Positions 1 to 6,250 of a stretch of DNA of 8,398 nt are shown here, piece after piece. Position 1 is the stretch's first letter. The number at the start of each line of letters is the position of its first letter. The notes beneath the pieces are model-generated. The model was not told the DNA's origin, made no database searches, and saw nothing but the letters and a program-made list of their open reading frames with translations. A program made the translations under genes and the position numbers. The DNA is from Alphaproteobacteria bacterium (GTDB taxonomy: Bacteria; Pseudomonadota; Alphaproteobacteria; Micavibrionales; UBA2020), in contig JADYYV010000219.1 in assembly GCA_020853455.1 (NCBI GenBank), positions 1 through 8,398 of the forward strand, in the 5' to 3' direction.

Positions 1-363
1 ATCGCCTATGGCGCGCATATGGCGGCGCAGCTGGGCGCGCATATCATCAAGGTGAAGCTGTCGACCGATCATCTGGAGCTGCCCGAGGCGAAAAAAGTCT
101 ACGAAGAACAAAAAATCAAGATCGGCACGCAGGCGGAACGCGTGGCGCATGTCATGCAATCCTCCTTCGCCGGACGCCGCCTTGTGGTGTTTTCGGGCGG
201 CGCGACCAAGGATCAGGAAGGCGTCTATGAAGACGCGCGCGCGATCTATGAAGGCGGTGGCAACGGCTCGATCATCGGCCGCAACTGCTTCCAGCGCCCG
301 CGCGATGAATCGATCGCCATGCTCGACAAGATCATGGACATCTATCTGGGCAAAGACGTCTGA
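1..363 (+). CDS. Class I fructose-bisphosphate aldolase (DhnA/FbaB type), 3' part
   Basis: The frame is open from base 1 and ends at TGA 361-363, giving the last 120 residues; the 5' part lies outside the window. The enzyme cleaves fructose 1,6-bisphosphate to glyceraldehyde 3-phosphate and dihydroxyacetone phosphate in the cytosol. The visible IAYGAHMAAQLGAHIIKVKL stretch matches the DhnA/FbaB family, in which a lysine in this strand region forms the Schiff base. It is followed by the phosphate-binding loops of the TIM barrel: VVFSGGATKD (around residues 63-72) and GSIIGRNCFQ (around 91-100). The C-terminus (MDIYLGKDV) resembles the end of E. coli FbaB. A long hairpin directly after the stop suggests transcription ends here. 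The family call is firm; the exact substrate (a 2-amino-3,7-dideoxy-sugar aldolase of the same fold is the alternative) is less certain. Confidence 0.88.
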   Translation: MAYGAHMAAQLGAHIIKVKLSTDHLELPEAKKVYEEQKIKIGTQAERVAHVMQSSFAGRRLVVFSGGATKDQEGVYEDARAIYEGGGNGSIIGRNCFQRPRDESIAMLDKIMDIYLGKDV

Positions 364-371
364 TAAAAGAT

Positions 372-404
372 ACCCCTGCCCTTGCGTCACGCAGGGGCAG
401 GGGT
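372..404 (+). terminator. Hairpin terminator after the aldolase gene
   Basis: ACCCCTGCCC (372-381) pairs perfectly with GGGCAGGGGT (395-404). The interior adds TGCG (383-386) paired with CGCA (390-393) around a TCA loop, so nearly the whole segment folds. It starts 8 bases after the aldolase stop. There is no T-run behind it, so it could be an mRNA-stabilising or Rho-linked 3' hairpin rather than a classical intrinsic terminator. Confidence 0.55.
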
Positions 405-444
405 GCTTCCCTCCCGCGCCTTTCGGCAATCAAAAAAAGATAAA

Positions 445-1116
445 ATGAACGATTCCTCCGGCTGCCAGCTTTACATCATGACCCCGCCCAATTTGGTGCC
501 GGAGGCATTTGCGCCCCAGCTGGAGCGCGCCTTCGAGGCGGGGCCGGTCGCCTCGCTGCAGCTGCGCCTTGAAACCCGCGACGACGACCAGTGGAAACGC
601 GCGATCGAAAAGCTGATGCCGATCGCGCACAAGCACGGCGTCGCTTTCCTGATCAACAACCGGGTGGAACTGGCCCGTGAAATGGACGCCGACGGCGCGC
701 ATGTGGGGGTCTATGACATGCGCGTCAAGGACGCGCGCAAATTGCTGGGCCCCGACAAGATCATCGGCGCGACCTGCATGGACAGCAAGCACCTGGCCAT
801 GACGGCGGCGGAGAACGAGGCGGATTATGTCAGCTTCGGCCCCTTCTTCACGACCCGCTCCCCCTATTACCCGATCGAGGCTTCCGCGCCCAAATACATG
901 GTGTCGCCCAATATCCTCACCTGGTGGAGCACGCTTATGGAAGTGCCCTGCGTGGCGGCGGGCGGCATCAAGCCCAGCAATTGCCGCGATATCATCAGGG
1001 CCGGCGCCGATTTCATCTGCGCGTCGACATCCATCTGGGAATATCCGGGCGGCGGCGCCACCGCCATCCGCGACTTTACCGAAGCCATGAATCAGGCGGC
1101 GTTAAAAGTCGGCTAA
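445..1116 (+). CDS. ThiE-like thiamine phosphate synthase family protein
   Basis: This is a 223-aa TIM-barrel protein of the ThiE/TenI family. ThiE joins HMP-pyrophosphate and thiazole phosphate to give thiamine phosphate. Family landmarks run in order: LQLRLE (38-43), FLINNRVELA (68-77), DGAHVG (83-88), IIGATC (106-111), ADYVSFGPFF (126-135), VAAGGI (170-175) and AGADFICAS (186-194). Several expected active-site positions are altered. The Asp of the usual N-D-R motif, a Mg ligand in B. subtilis ThiE, is Asn72. The Lys after the QLR strand is replaced (QLRLE). The PTxTK loop reads TTRSP with no Lys. Asp91, matching the second Mg ligand, remains. Catalysis is therefore doubtful and no gene symbol is given. 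The ATG at 445 is chosen because the upstream TTG (382) lies inside the aldolase hairpin. Full length and native codon use argue against a pseudogene. Confidence 0.85.
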   Translation: MNDSSGCQLYIMTPPNLVPEAFAPQLERAFEAGPVASLQLRLETRDDDQWKRAIEKLMPIAHKHGVAFLINNRVELAREMDADGAHVGVYDMRVKDARKLLGPDKIIGATCMDSKHLAMTAAENEADYVSFGPFFTTRSPYYPIEASAPKYMVSPNILTWWSTLMEVPCVAAGGIKPSNCRDIIRAGADFICASTSIWEYPGGGATAIRDFTEAMNQAALKVG

Positions 1117-1126
1117 GCCTTTACGG

Positions 1127-1152
1127 AACCCTTCCGCAGGGTTAAGCTTTTT
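1127..1152 (+). terminator. Possible intrinsic terminator after the ThiE-like gene
   Basis: AACCCT (1127-1132) pairs with AGGGTT (1138-1143) around a 5-base loop. A T-run at 1148-1152 begins four bases after the stem. It lies 11 bases past the ThiE-like stop. The stem is short, so termination may be partial. Confidence 0.45.
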
Positions 1153-1194
1153 CATCCGTATCACCCGCATAATCCTCATACAAAGGTATTCATC

Positions 1195-1638
1195 ATGACG
1201 AAATTCCTCACGCTTCTGGCCTTGGCCATGCTGGTCGCATCGCCCGCAGTCGCCGCCCCTTCGGACAAGGAAGTCGAGGCTGCCGTGAGCGCGTATCTGG
1301 CCAGCAAGGCCGACCCCGCCAACCGCGAGGAAGCGGTCGCCATCGGCAATACCGCCGCCGATCTTGACCGCGACGGCGCGGAAGAAATCGTGCTGACCTG
1401 GTCCACGATGGGCGCGTCGTATTCGCATGACAATGTCAGCGTGCTGAAAGGAACGCCCGGCGCGTTTACCGAGGCCGCGACATTCTCCGTCAACGGCACG
1501 ACCGAAAAGCCGCAAGTGAAAGACGGCGTGATCACCGTCGAACAGATGACCTTCGCCAAGGGCGACCCCATGTGCTGCCCGAGCGTGAAGAAAACCGTCA
1601 CCTATAACTTCGACGGCAAATCGCTGACGGAAAAGTGA
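1195..1638 (+). CDS. Small secreted protein of unknown function
   Basis: This is a 147-aa protein I do not recognise by name. Residues 1-20 form a typical Sec signal peptide: a Lys at position 3, a Leu/Ala-rich core, and an AVA-A cleavage site near residues 20/21. The mature protein of about 127 residues should be periplasmic. It contains DLDRDGAEEIV (56-66), a DxDxDG calcium-loop-like motif seen in EF-hand and FG-GAP-type loops, and GDPMCCPS (123-130) with the only two cysteines, adjacent in sequence. The C-terminus is polar and strand-like (VTYNFDGKSLTE). An AAAGG ribosome site (1182-1186) lies 8 bases before the ATG and supports this start. The gene sits between two terminators and is probably monocistronic. 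No promoter was clear; CATAAT at 1168-1173 could be a -10 but has no good -35. Confidence 0.85.
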   Translation: MTKFLTLLALAMLVASPAVAAPSDKEVEAAVSAYLASKADPANREEAVAIGNTAADLDRDGAEEIVLTWSTMGASYSHDNVSVLKGTPGAFTEAATFSVNGTTEKPQVKDGVITVEQMTFAKGDPMCCPSVKKTVTYNFDGKSLTEK

Positions 1639-1649
1639 TCCGGCACCGC

Positions 1650-1687
1650 ATAAAAAAAGCCCCTCGCAAGCGAGGGGCTTTTTTTAT
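1650..1687. terminator. Bidirectional intrinsic terminator between convergent genes
   Basis: This is a perfect inverted repeat. GCCCCTCGC (1659-1667) pairs with GCGAGGGGC (1670-1678), flanked by seven A on the left and seven T on the right, so both strands show a GC stem followed by a T-run. It ends the secreted-protein gene on the plus strand and the ankyrin-epmA operon on the minus strand. The TAA stop of epmA (1684-1686) lies inside its right edge. Confidence 0.92.
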
Positions 1688-2691
1688 ACCGGCACGGCCT
1701 GCACAAGGTCGATATCCTCAACCCCCGTGGCCAGCATGACCAGCCGGTCGAGCCCCAGCGCATTGCCGCTGCAGGGCGGCAGGCCGAATTCCAGCGCAGA
1801 CAGGAATTCCTCGTCCACGGGATAATCGTCGCCATATACTTTTTTACGAAGCGCAACATCGGCGATAAAACGCTCCCGCTGCACCTTGGCATCGGTCAGT
1901 TCGCCGAAGGCATTTGCGATTTCGACGCCGCAGATATACACCTCGAAGCGTTCGGCAAAGCGGCCGTCTTCCGGTTTCGGGCGCGACAATGCCGCCATCG
2001 ACACAGGATAATCGTAAATAATTGTAGGAGCTGGCGCACCGAGATTGGGCTCGACCTTCTCCATCAATATCTTCAGCAGCGCGTTTTCCCAGTCGTCATG
2101 CGGCGAGACATAGACGTTGATGCGCGCGGCTTCGGCGCGGATATGGGCGAGGTCGCCAAGATTTGCGGATATATCGACGCCCGCATATTTTTGCAGCGCA
2201 TCCACAACCGTGATTTTCTCCCAGTCCATCGCGGGGTCGCAGGCGCGGTTATGCGCCATCACGGGCTTGCGCAGGATATGGCGGATCAGGGCAGCCGTTT
2301 CATCCATCATATCCTTGTAATCCATGCCCAGCTGGTACCATTCCAGCATGCCGAATTCCGGGCTGTGCCAGCGCGAGCCTTCGCAATTGCGGAACACTTT
2401 CGCCAGCTGGTAAATCTTCGGCAGCCCCGCCACCAATAATTTCTTCATCGCGAATTCGGGGCTGGTATGCAGGTACATATCGCGCTTGCTTTGACGATCC
2501 GCGCTGACGAGTTCAGTTTTAAAACCCTGAATATGCGCCTCCATGCAGGGCGCGACCTGCAATGCCGGCGTTTCAACCTCCAGATACCCCCGCGCATTGA
2601 AAAACGCGCGCACCTGCCCGAATATGCGGGCGCGTTCCTGCAAATGCGGAATCTTTTTCATGAAGATATCGGGATGCCACCAGTTGGTCAC
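1684..2691 (-). CDS. epmA: Elongation factor P--(R)-beta-lysine ligase (EpmA/GenX/PoxA)
   Basis: EpmA is a class II lysyl-tRNA-synthetase paralogue that lacks the anticodon-binding domain and attaches (R)-beta-lysine to a conserved Lys of elongation factor P, easing translation of polyproline stretches. The 335 aa compare with about 325 in E. coli and show only the catalytic core. Motif 1 is near YLEVETPAL (36-44). Motif 2 is FRNCEG...PEFGMLEWY (100-119). Motif 3 is GNALGLDRLVML (309-320) with Arg316. RFEVYICGVEIANAFGELTD (248-267) matches the substrate-pocket region of EpmA. The start is GTG at 2691, overlapping the upstream ankyrin stop as GTGA; the N-terminal TNWWHPD agrees with alphaproteobacterial relatives as I recall them, so the internal ATG at 2661 is less likely. 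Neither efp nor epmB is in the window. Confidence 0.93.
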   Translation of the reverse strand: MTNWWHPDIFMKKIPHLQERARIFGQVRAFFNARGYLEVETPALQVAPCMEAHIQGFKTELVSADRQSKRDMYLHTSPEFAMKKLLVAGLPKIYQLAKVFRNCEGSRWHSPEFGMLEWYQLGMDYKDMMDETAALIRHILRKPVMAHNRACDPAMDWEKITVVDALQKYAGVDISANLGDLAHIRAEAARINVYVSPHDDWENALLKILMEKVEPNLGAPAPTIIYDYPVSMAALSRPKPEDGRFAERFEVYICGVEIANAFGELTDAKVQRERFIADVALRKKVYGDDYPVDEEFLSALEFGLPPCSGNALGLDRLVMLATGVEDIDLVQAVPV

Positions 2692-3341
2692 AGCTTCAGC
2701 CCGCCGCGTTTTGCCTGCTGGCGCAAATAATCCTGCTGCGCGTCGCGGTGTTCGGCGAGGGCGCCCATGGCGTGCGGCGAATGGGCAAGTTTGTCGCGTA
2801 CCGCAGCCAGGTCATCCGGCCCCGCCGCGACCTGGCCGAGCAGGTCGAGCGCGGATATGCCCCCGTTGTTTTTCAGCGTCGGGTCGGCCTTCATCAGCAA
2901 AAGGTTATCCAGCAGCCGCACCCCCTGCCCCGCCAGCGCAAGGCGCATGGCAAGATGCAGCGGCGTGTCGCCGTGCGGCGGAAAATGTTCGTTCGCATCC
3001 GCCTTCGATGCCAGCAGCATGGTCGCGGCGGTGAAGTCTTCTTTTTGCAGCGCATAGTTGAGCGGCGATATGCCGTCTTTATCCCTGAAATTCACATCCG
3101 CGCCATGCGTCACCAGCCCCGGTATCATGGCCAGATACGTACCGCCCGCCGACGGCGTTTCGCGCGTCGCTTCCAGACGGTCGATCACCGTATAGAACAG
3201 GTTGCGCCCCGTTGCGGGATCGGTCGTGGCGGCGGATGCGCCGCTTTGCATGGCTTCGTAAAAAACCGTGATATCGCCGTCCTGCACGGCGCGCAGCAGC
3301 GCGTTGTTCAGCTCGGCCGGCGTGAAGGGCGTGTCGGTCAT
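2688..3341 (-). CDS. Ankyrin-repeat protein 2 (middle gene of epmA operon)
   Basis: This 217-aa protein is built mostly of degenerate ankyrin repeats, which are protein-protein interaction modules. The clearest are at residues 89-121 (DGISPLNYAL...ASKADANEHF) and 124-158 (GDTPLHLAMR...MKADPTLKN). Weaker units lie at about 12-42, 44-87 and 160-185; the second is stretched by an insert. There is no signal peptide or membrane segment, so a cytosolic protein is expected. The C-terminal tail (about 198-217) is charged and contains RDAQQDYLRQQAKRGG, which resembles the tail of the neighbouring ankyrin protein. The start overlaps the upstream stop as ATGA (3338-3341), and its own TGA overlaps the GTG of epmA, so translational coupling in both directions is likely. 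The binding partner is unknown. Confidence 0.85.
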   Translation of the reverse strand: MTDTPFTPAELNNALLRAVQDGDITVFYEAMQSGASAATTDPATGRNLFYTVIDRLEATRETPSAGGTYLAMIPGLVTHGADVNFRDKDGISPLNYALQKEDFTAATMLLASKADANEHFPPHGDTPLHLAMRLALAGQGVRLLDNLLLMKADPTLKNNGGISALDLLGQVAAGPDDLAAVRDKLAHSPHAMGALAEHRDAQQDYLRQQAKRGGLKL

Positions 3342-3976
3342 GGCTGCATCCGGCGGAAACGCGCGGTGGCGGGCGCGCTGACGGGCGCGGTCGTGCCCTG
3401 CATTTCCTGCACGATGCCGCGGTCGCGCTTGTCGGCCAAATATTTGTCGCGCGCCTCGATGCCGTTTTTATATTCCTCCATCACCTCGGCCAGCGTCAGG
3501 GCATGGGGCCATGTCTTGCCGTGGATGCGCGCGAGGTCGAGCGGCGACTGGCCTTGCGCATTCGCCTGCCGCGCATCGCCGCCGTTGCGCATCACGAAAT
3601 CGACGCGCTGCGTGTCTTCTTCCTTCAGGTCGATATTGAGCGCGGAATGCAGCGCGGTGAAAAACGTATCGCCGCCCTGATGGTTGATGTCGGCGCGCTC
3701 CAGCAATTGTTTGGCGATATTCCAGTGCTTCGCCTCCAGCGCCTTGATGAGCGGCGTGATGCCGTCATTGTCTTCCTGGTTGGCGTCGGCGCCGTGCTTG
3801 AACAGCATCTGGATCATGTCGCGATCGCCGTTGCTGGCCGCGAACCACAACCCCGTGCGCCCGTTGATGTCGGCCGTGTCGATATCGGCGCCTTCGGACG
3901 CCATTTCATCGACCGAATCCGTGTCGCCTTTCTTGGCGGCGTTCAGCAGGTTATTGTTCATAGCTTTGCTGGCCAT
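3338..3976 (-). CDS. Ankyrin-repeat protein 1 (first gene of epmA operon)
   Basis: This is a 212-aa ankyrin protein with about five repeats: roughly residues 6-36 (LLNAAKKGD...EGADIDTAD), 37-69 (INGRTGLWFAASNGD...HGADANQED), 70-100 (NDGITPLIKALE...ADINHQ), 101-139 (longer, GGDTFFTALHSAL...GGDARQANA) and 140-172 (QGQSPLDLAR). A basic, disordered-looking tail follows (RDKYLADKRDRG, then Ala/Pro/Arg-rich). There is no signal peptide. The ATG at 3976 is supported by AAGGA 7 bases upstream; an in-frame ATG at 3961 is a weaker alternative. It is paralogous in style to the next gene and probably interacts with another protein, but the target cannot be read from the sequence. Confidence 0.87.
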   Translation of the reverse strand: MASKAMNNNLLNAAKKGDTDSVDEMASEGADIDTADINGRTGLWFAASNGDRDMIQMLFKHGADANQEDNDGITPLIKALEAKHWNIAKQLLERADINHQGGDTFFTALHSALNIDLKEEDTQRVDFVMRNGGDARQANAQGQSPLDLARIHGKTWPHALTLAEVMEEYKNGIEARDKYLADKRDRGIVQEMQGTTAPVSAPATARFRRMQP

Positions 3977-4007
3977 GGCAGAATCCTTCTTCTTGGCTGG
4001 CGAAAAG

Positions 4008-4034
4008 ATTAGACCGACAATTCCATAATGTCAA
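4008..4034 (-). promoter_or_regulatory. Predicted promoter of the ankyrin-epmA operon
   Basis: On the minus strand, a perfect TTGACA -35 (4029-4034) is followed after 15 bases by TCTAAT (4008-4013), a 5/6 match to the -10. Start of transcription would be near 4001, leaving about 25 bases of leader with a good ribosome site before the ATG at 3976. The spacer is shorter than the usual 16-18, which lowers confidence. Confidence 0.55.
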
Positions 4035-4105
4035 CAAAATGAGGGGCTTGGCGGTAAAACAAGGGGTTAGCGGGTAAAGCGTTGCGCGCTAATCCCCCGC
4101 ATTCC

Positions 4106-4135
4106 TTGACACTTTGCCGTAAAATGCCCTATAAA
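4106..4135 (+). promoter_or_regulatory. Predicted sigma70-type promoter of ffh
   Basis: TTGACA (4106-4111) and TATAAA (4130-4135) are separated by 18 bases, close to the sigma70 consensus. Transcription would begin near 4142 and give a leader of about 110 bases before the ffh ATG. It is divergent from the ankyrin-epmA promoter, with the two -35 boxes about 70 bases apart. Confidence 0.75.
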
Positions 4136-4197
4136 CCCTTCAGTTTTGTTGAGCAAGGCATCCCCCTATTCATGGATGGTCTTTAACGCTCCGCGTC

Positions 4198-4227
4198 CCC
4201 CAGTCGGCGAAGTTACGCTCACTGGGG
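4198..4227 (+). promoter_or_regulatory. Hairpin in the ffh leader
   Basis: CCCCAGT (4198-4204) pairs with ACTGGGG (4221-4227). Inside, GCG (4207-4209) can pair with CGC (4216-4218) across a small internal loop. It lies 23 bases before the ffh ATG with no T-run behind it, so it is not an obvious terminator. It matches no riboswitch or ribosomal leader that I recognise. Confidence 0.4.
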
Positions 4228-4250
4228 TTAACTGGTTTTGAGGATTTTTG

Positions 4251-5741
4251 ATGTTCGAAAGCCTTTCCAACCGCCTCGGCGGCATCTTTGACGGTCTGAC
4301 CAAGCGCGGCACGCTGCGCGAGGACGACGTCAACGAAGCGCTGCGCATGGTGCGGGTGGCGCTGCTGGAAGCCGACGTCGCATTGCCCGTCGCAAAAGAA
4401 TTCGTCGAAAAAGTCCGCGCCGAAGCGGTCGGCGAAAAAGTCCTGCGTTCGGTGAAACCCGGCCAGCAGGTGATCAAGATCGTCCACGACCAACTGGTCG
4501 AAACGCTGGGCCACGAAGATTCCGCGCTGAACTTCAACGTCCCCGCCCCCGCCGTTATCCTGATGGCAGGCCTGCAGGGTTCGGGTAAAACGACCACCGC
4601 CGGCAAGCTTGCGAAATTCCTGCAGGATAAGCAGCGCAAGAAAGTGCTGCTCGCCTCGCTCGACATTTACCGCCCGGCCGCGCAGGAGCAGCTGGATATT
4701 CTTGCGCAGAAAGTCGGCGCGGGCAGCCTGCCGATCGTGAAGGGCGATAAGCCCGAAAAAATCACCAAGCGCGCGCTCGAAATGGGCAGGCTTGAGGGTT
4801 ACGACATCATCATCCTCGACAGCGCCGGCCGCCTGTCGATCGACGAAGCGCTGATGCAGGAACTGGCGGATGTGCGCGATTTGGCGAAGCCCGTCGAAAT
4901 CCTGCTGGTGGCCGACGCGCTGACCGGTCAGGACGCGGTCAACACCGCCAAGAATTTCAACGAACGCATCGGCATTACGGGGATTGTATTGACCCGCGTC
5001 GACGGCGATTCACGCGGCGGTGCTGCGCTGTCCATGCGCTCCGTCACCGGCAAGCCGATCAAGTTTATCGGCATGGGCGAACAGGTCGATGCGCTGCAGG
5101 CGTTCGATGCGAAACGCGTGGCCGGCCGCATTCTTGATATGGGCGATATCGTGTCGCTGGTCGAAAAGGCCGCCGAAACTATCAATATCGAAGACGCGCA
5201 AAAAGCCGCCGAAAAAATGGCGAAAGGCAGCTTCGACCTCGAAGATTTCCTGACCCAGCTGAAACAGATGAAAAAAATGGGCGGCCTTTCCGGCCTGATG
5301 GGCTTTATGCCGGGCGCGGGCAAGCTGAAAGGCATGATGGAAAACGCGAATGTGGACGACAGCATCCTGAAGCGTCAGGAAGCGATCATCCTGTCCATGA
5401 CCAAGACCGAACGCGCCAAGCCCGACACGCTCAACGCCTCGCGCCGCAAGCGCATCGCGGCGGGATCGGGCGTGACCGTGCAGGACGTCAACCGCCTGCT
5501 GAAGCAGTTCCAGGACATGCAGACGATGATGAAGCGCATGCAGAAACTGGGCGGCAAGGGCATGATGCGCAATATGGGCGCGCTGTTCGGCGGCGGCGGC
5601 CTTGGCGAAATGGAACAGATGGCCAAGAACATGGAAAGCCAGCTGGGTAAAGGCCCCTTGGGCGAAAACCCCTTTGCGAAAGGCGGCGGCGACGGCATGC
5701 CCGATATCGCGGCGCTGCTGCAAGGGGACAAAAAGAAATAA
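4251..5741 (+). CDS. ffh: Signal recognition particle protein Ffh (SRP54 GTPase)
   Basis: Ffh binds 4.5S RNA and the signal sequences of nascent membrane proteins, then docks with FtsY to deliver ribosomes to the Sec translocon. The 496-aa protein has an N domain (about 1-90), a G domain with P-loop GLQGSGKTTT (107-116), the SLDIYRPAAQEQL insertion-box region (136-148), DSAGRL (190-195, usually DTAGRL), and TRVDGDSRGGAALS (248-261, the G4/closing-loop region). A Met-rich M domain (about 320-496) follows, with the RNA-binding segment SRRKRIAAGSGVTVQDVNRL (397-416). The Gly/Met-rich tail is long. ATG 4251 is chosen over the adjacent in-frame TTG at 4248 because GAGGA (4240-4244) lies 6 bases upstream. 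It heads the ffh-rpsP-rimM cluster. The 4.5S RNA gene is not in the window. Confidence 0.98.
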   Translation: MFESLSNRLGGIFDGLTKRGTLREDDVNEALRMVRVALLEADVALPVAKEFVEKVRAEAVGEKVLRSVKPGQQVIKIVHDQLVETLGHEDSALNFNVPAPAVILMAGLQGSGKTTTAGKLAKFLQDKQRKKVLLASLDIYRPAAQEQLDILAQKVGAGSLPIVKGDKPEKITKRALEMGRLEGYDIIILDSAGRLSIDEALMQELADVRDLAKPVEILLVADALTGQDAVNTAKNFNERIGITGIVLTRVDGDSRGGAALSMRSVTGKPIKFIGMGEQVDALQAFDAKRVAGRILDMGDIVSLVEKAAETINIEDAQKAAEKMAKGSFDLEDFLTQLKQMKKMGGLSGLMGFMPGAGKLKGMMENANVDDSILKRQEAIILSMTKTERAKPDTLNASRRKRIAAGSGVTVQDVNRLLKQFQDMQTMMKRMQKLGGKGMMRNMGALFGGGGLGEMEQMAKNMESQLGKGPLGENPFAKGGGDGMPDIAALLQGDKKK

Positions 5742-5749
5742 CGGAATTT

Positions 5750-5777
5750 GAAAGGCCCCTTGGTTGCAGGGCTTTTC
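5750..5777 (+). terminator. Possible terminator or attenuator between ffh and rpsP
   Basis: GAAAGGCCC (5750-5758) pairs with GGGCTTTTC (5769-5777), one pair being a G-U wobble, around a 10-base loop. The T-run is part of the stem. It lies 8 bases after the ffh stop. Since rpsP follows with no clear promoter of its own, this may only reduce readthrough. Confidence 0.45.
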
Positions 5778-5833
5778 ATCGTTGAATGAACGCAACCGGA
5801 TAAACCTTAATCAAACGAAAGAAAGAAAACCAA

Positions 5834-6238
5834 ATGTTGAAAATCCGCATGGCCCGCGCAGGTGCCAAGAAAAAGCCCTACTACCACGTCGTCGTCGCTG
5901 ACAGCCGCAAGCCCCGCGACGGTAACTTCCTGGAACGTCTGGGCACCTACGACCCGAAACTGGCGAAAGACGATCCCAAGCGCGTCATCCTGAACGGCGA
6001 ACGCATTAAATATTGGGTTTCCGTCGGCGCGCAAGTTTCCGACCGCGTCGCGATCTTCATGGGCAAAGCAGGCCTCGCCCCCATGCCCGCACGCAAAAAC
6101 AACGTCGAAAAAGCCGTTGCAAAAGCGAAAATGACCGACCGCGCGAAAAAACGCGCTGAAAAAGCGGCAGCACCCAAAGTTGAAGCGGCTCCTGCAGCTG
6201 CCGAAGCACAGGCTGCTGAAGCTCCCGCTGCTGAATAA
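5834..6238 (+). CDS. rpsP: 30S ribosomal protein S16
   Basis: S16 is a primary-stage assembly protein of the 30S body. Residues 1-80 are the conserved fold: MLKIRMARAGAKKKPYYHVV at the N-terminus, DSRKPRDGNFLERLGTYDP (23-41) and ERIKYWVSVGAQVSDRV (56-72). From about 85 to 134 there is an extension with no E. coli counterpart (E. coli S16 is 82 aa): first Lys-rich (KKRAEK), then almost only Ala, Glu and Pro. Such tails are common in alphaproteobacterial S16 and are expected to be disordered. The GAAAGAAAGA tract before the ATG is the only ribosome-site candidate. rimM follows after 12 bases. Confidence 0.98.
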   Translation: MLKIRMARAGAKKKPYYHVVVADSRKPRDGNFLERLGTYDPKLAKDDPKRVILNGERIKYWVSVGAQVSDRVAIFMGKAGLAPMPARKNNVEKAVAKAKMTDRAKKRAEKAAAPKVEAAPAAAEAQAAEAPAAE

Positions 6239-6250
6239 GGTCTTATCCGG

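Noticed and set aside
382..444. TTG start at 382 extending the ThiE-like protein by 21 residues
   Set aside because: The codon lies inside the aldolase hairpin loop and the added residues (RHAGAGVLPSRAF...) do not resemble ThiE; the ATG at 445 fits the family N-terminus.
2748..3680. 310-aa plus-strand frame across the ankyrin genes
   Set aside because: It lies opposite the two well-supported ankyrin genes, is rich in Arg/His/Gly and has no motif or promoter; it is a shadow of GC-rich minus-strand coding.
4142..4250. 4.5S SRP RNA or a riboswitch upstream of ffh
   Set aside because: The conserved SRP RNA apex (GGAA tetraloop with the GUCAGGUCCGGAAGG-type core) is absent, and I recognise no ligand-binding core. 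Only a simple hairpin is visible.
5010..5795. 261-aa minus-strand frame opposite ffh
   Set aside because: It is His/Ala/Phe-rich antisense of conserved Ffh codons with no family signature.
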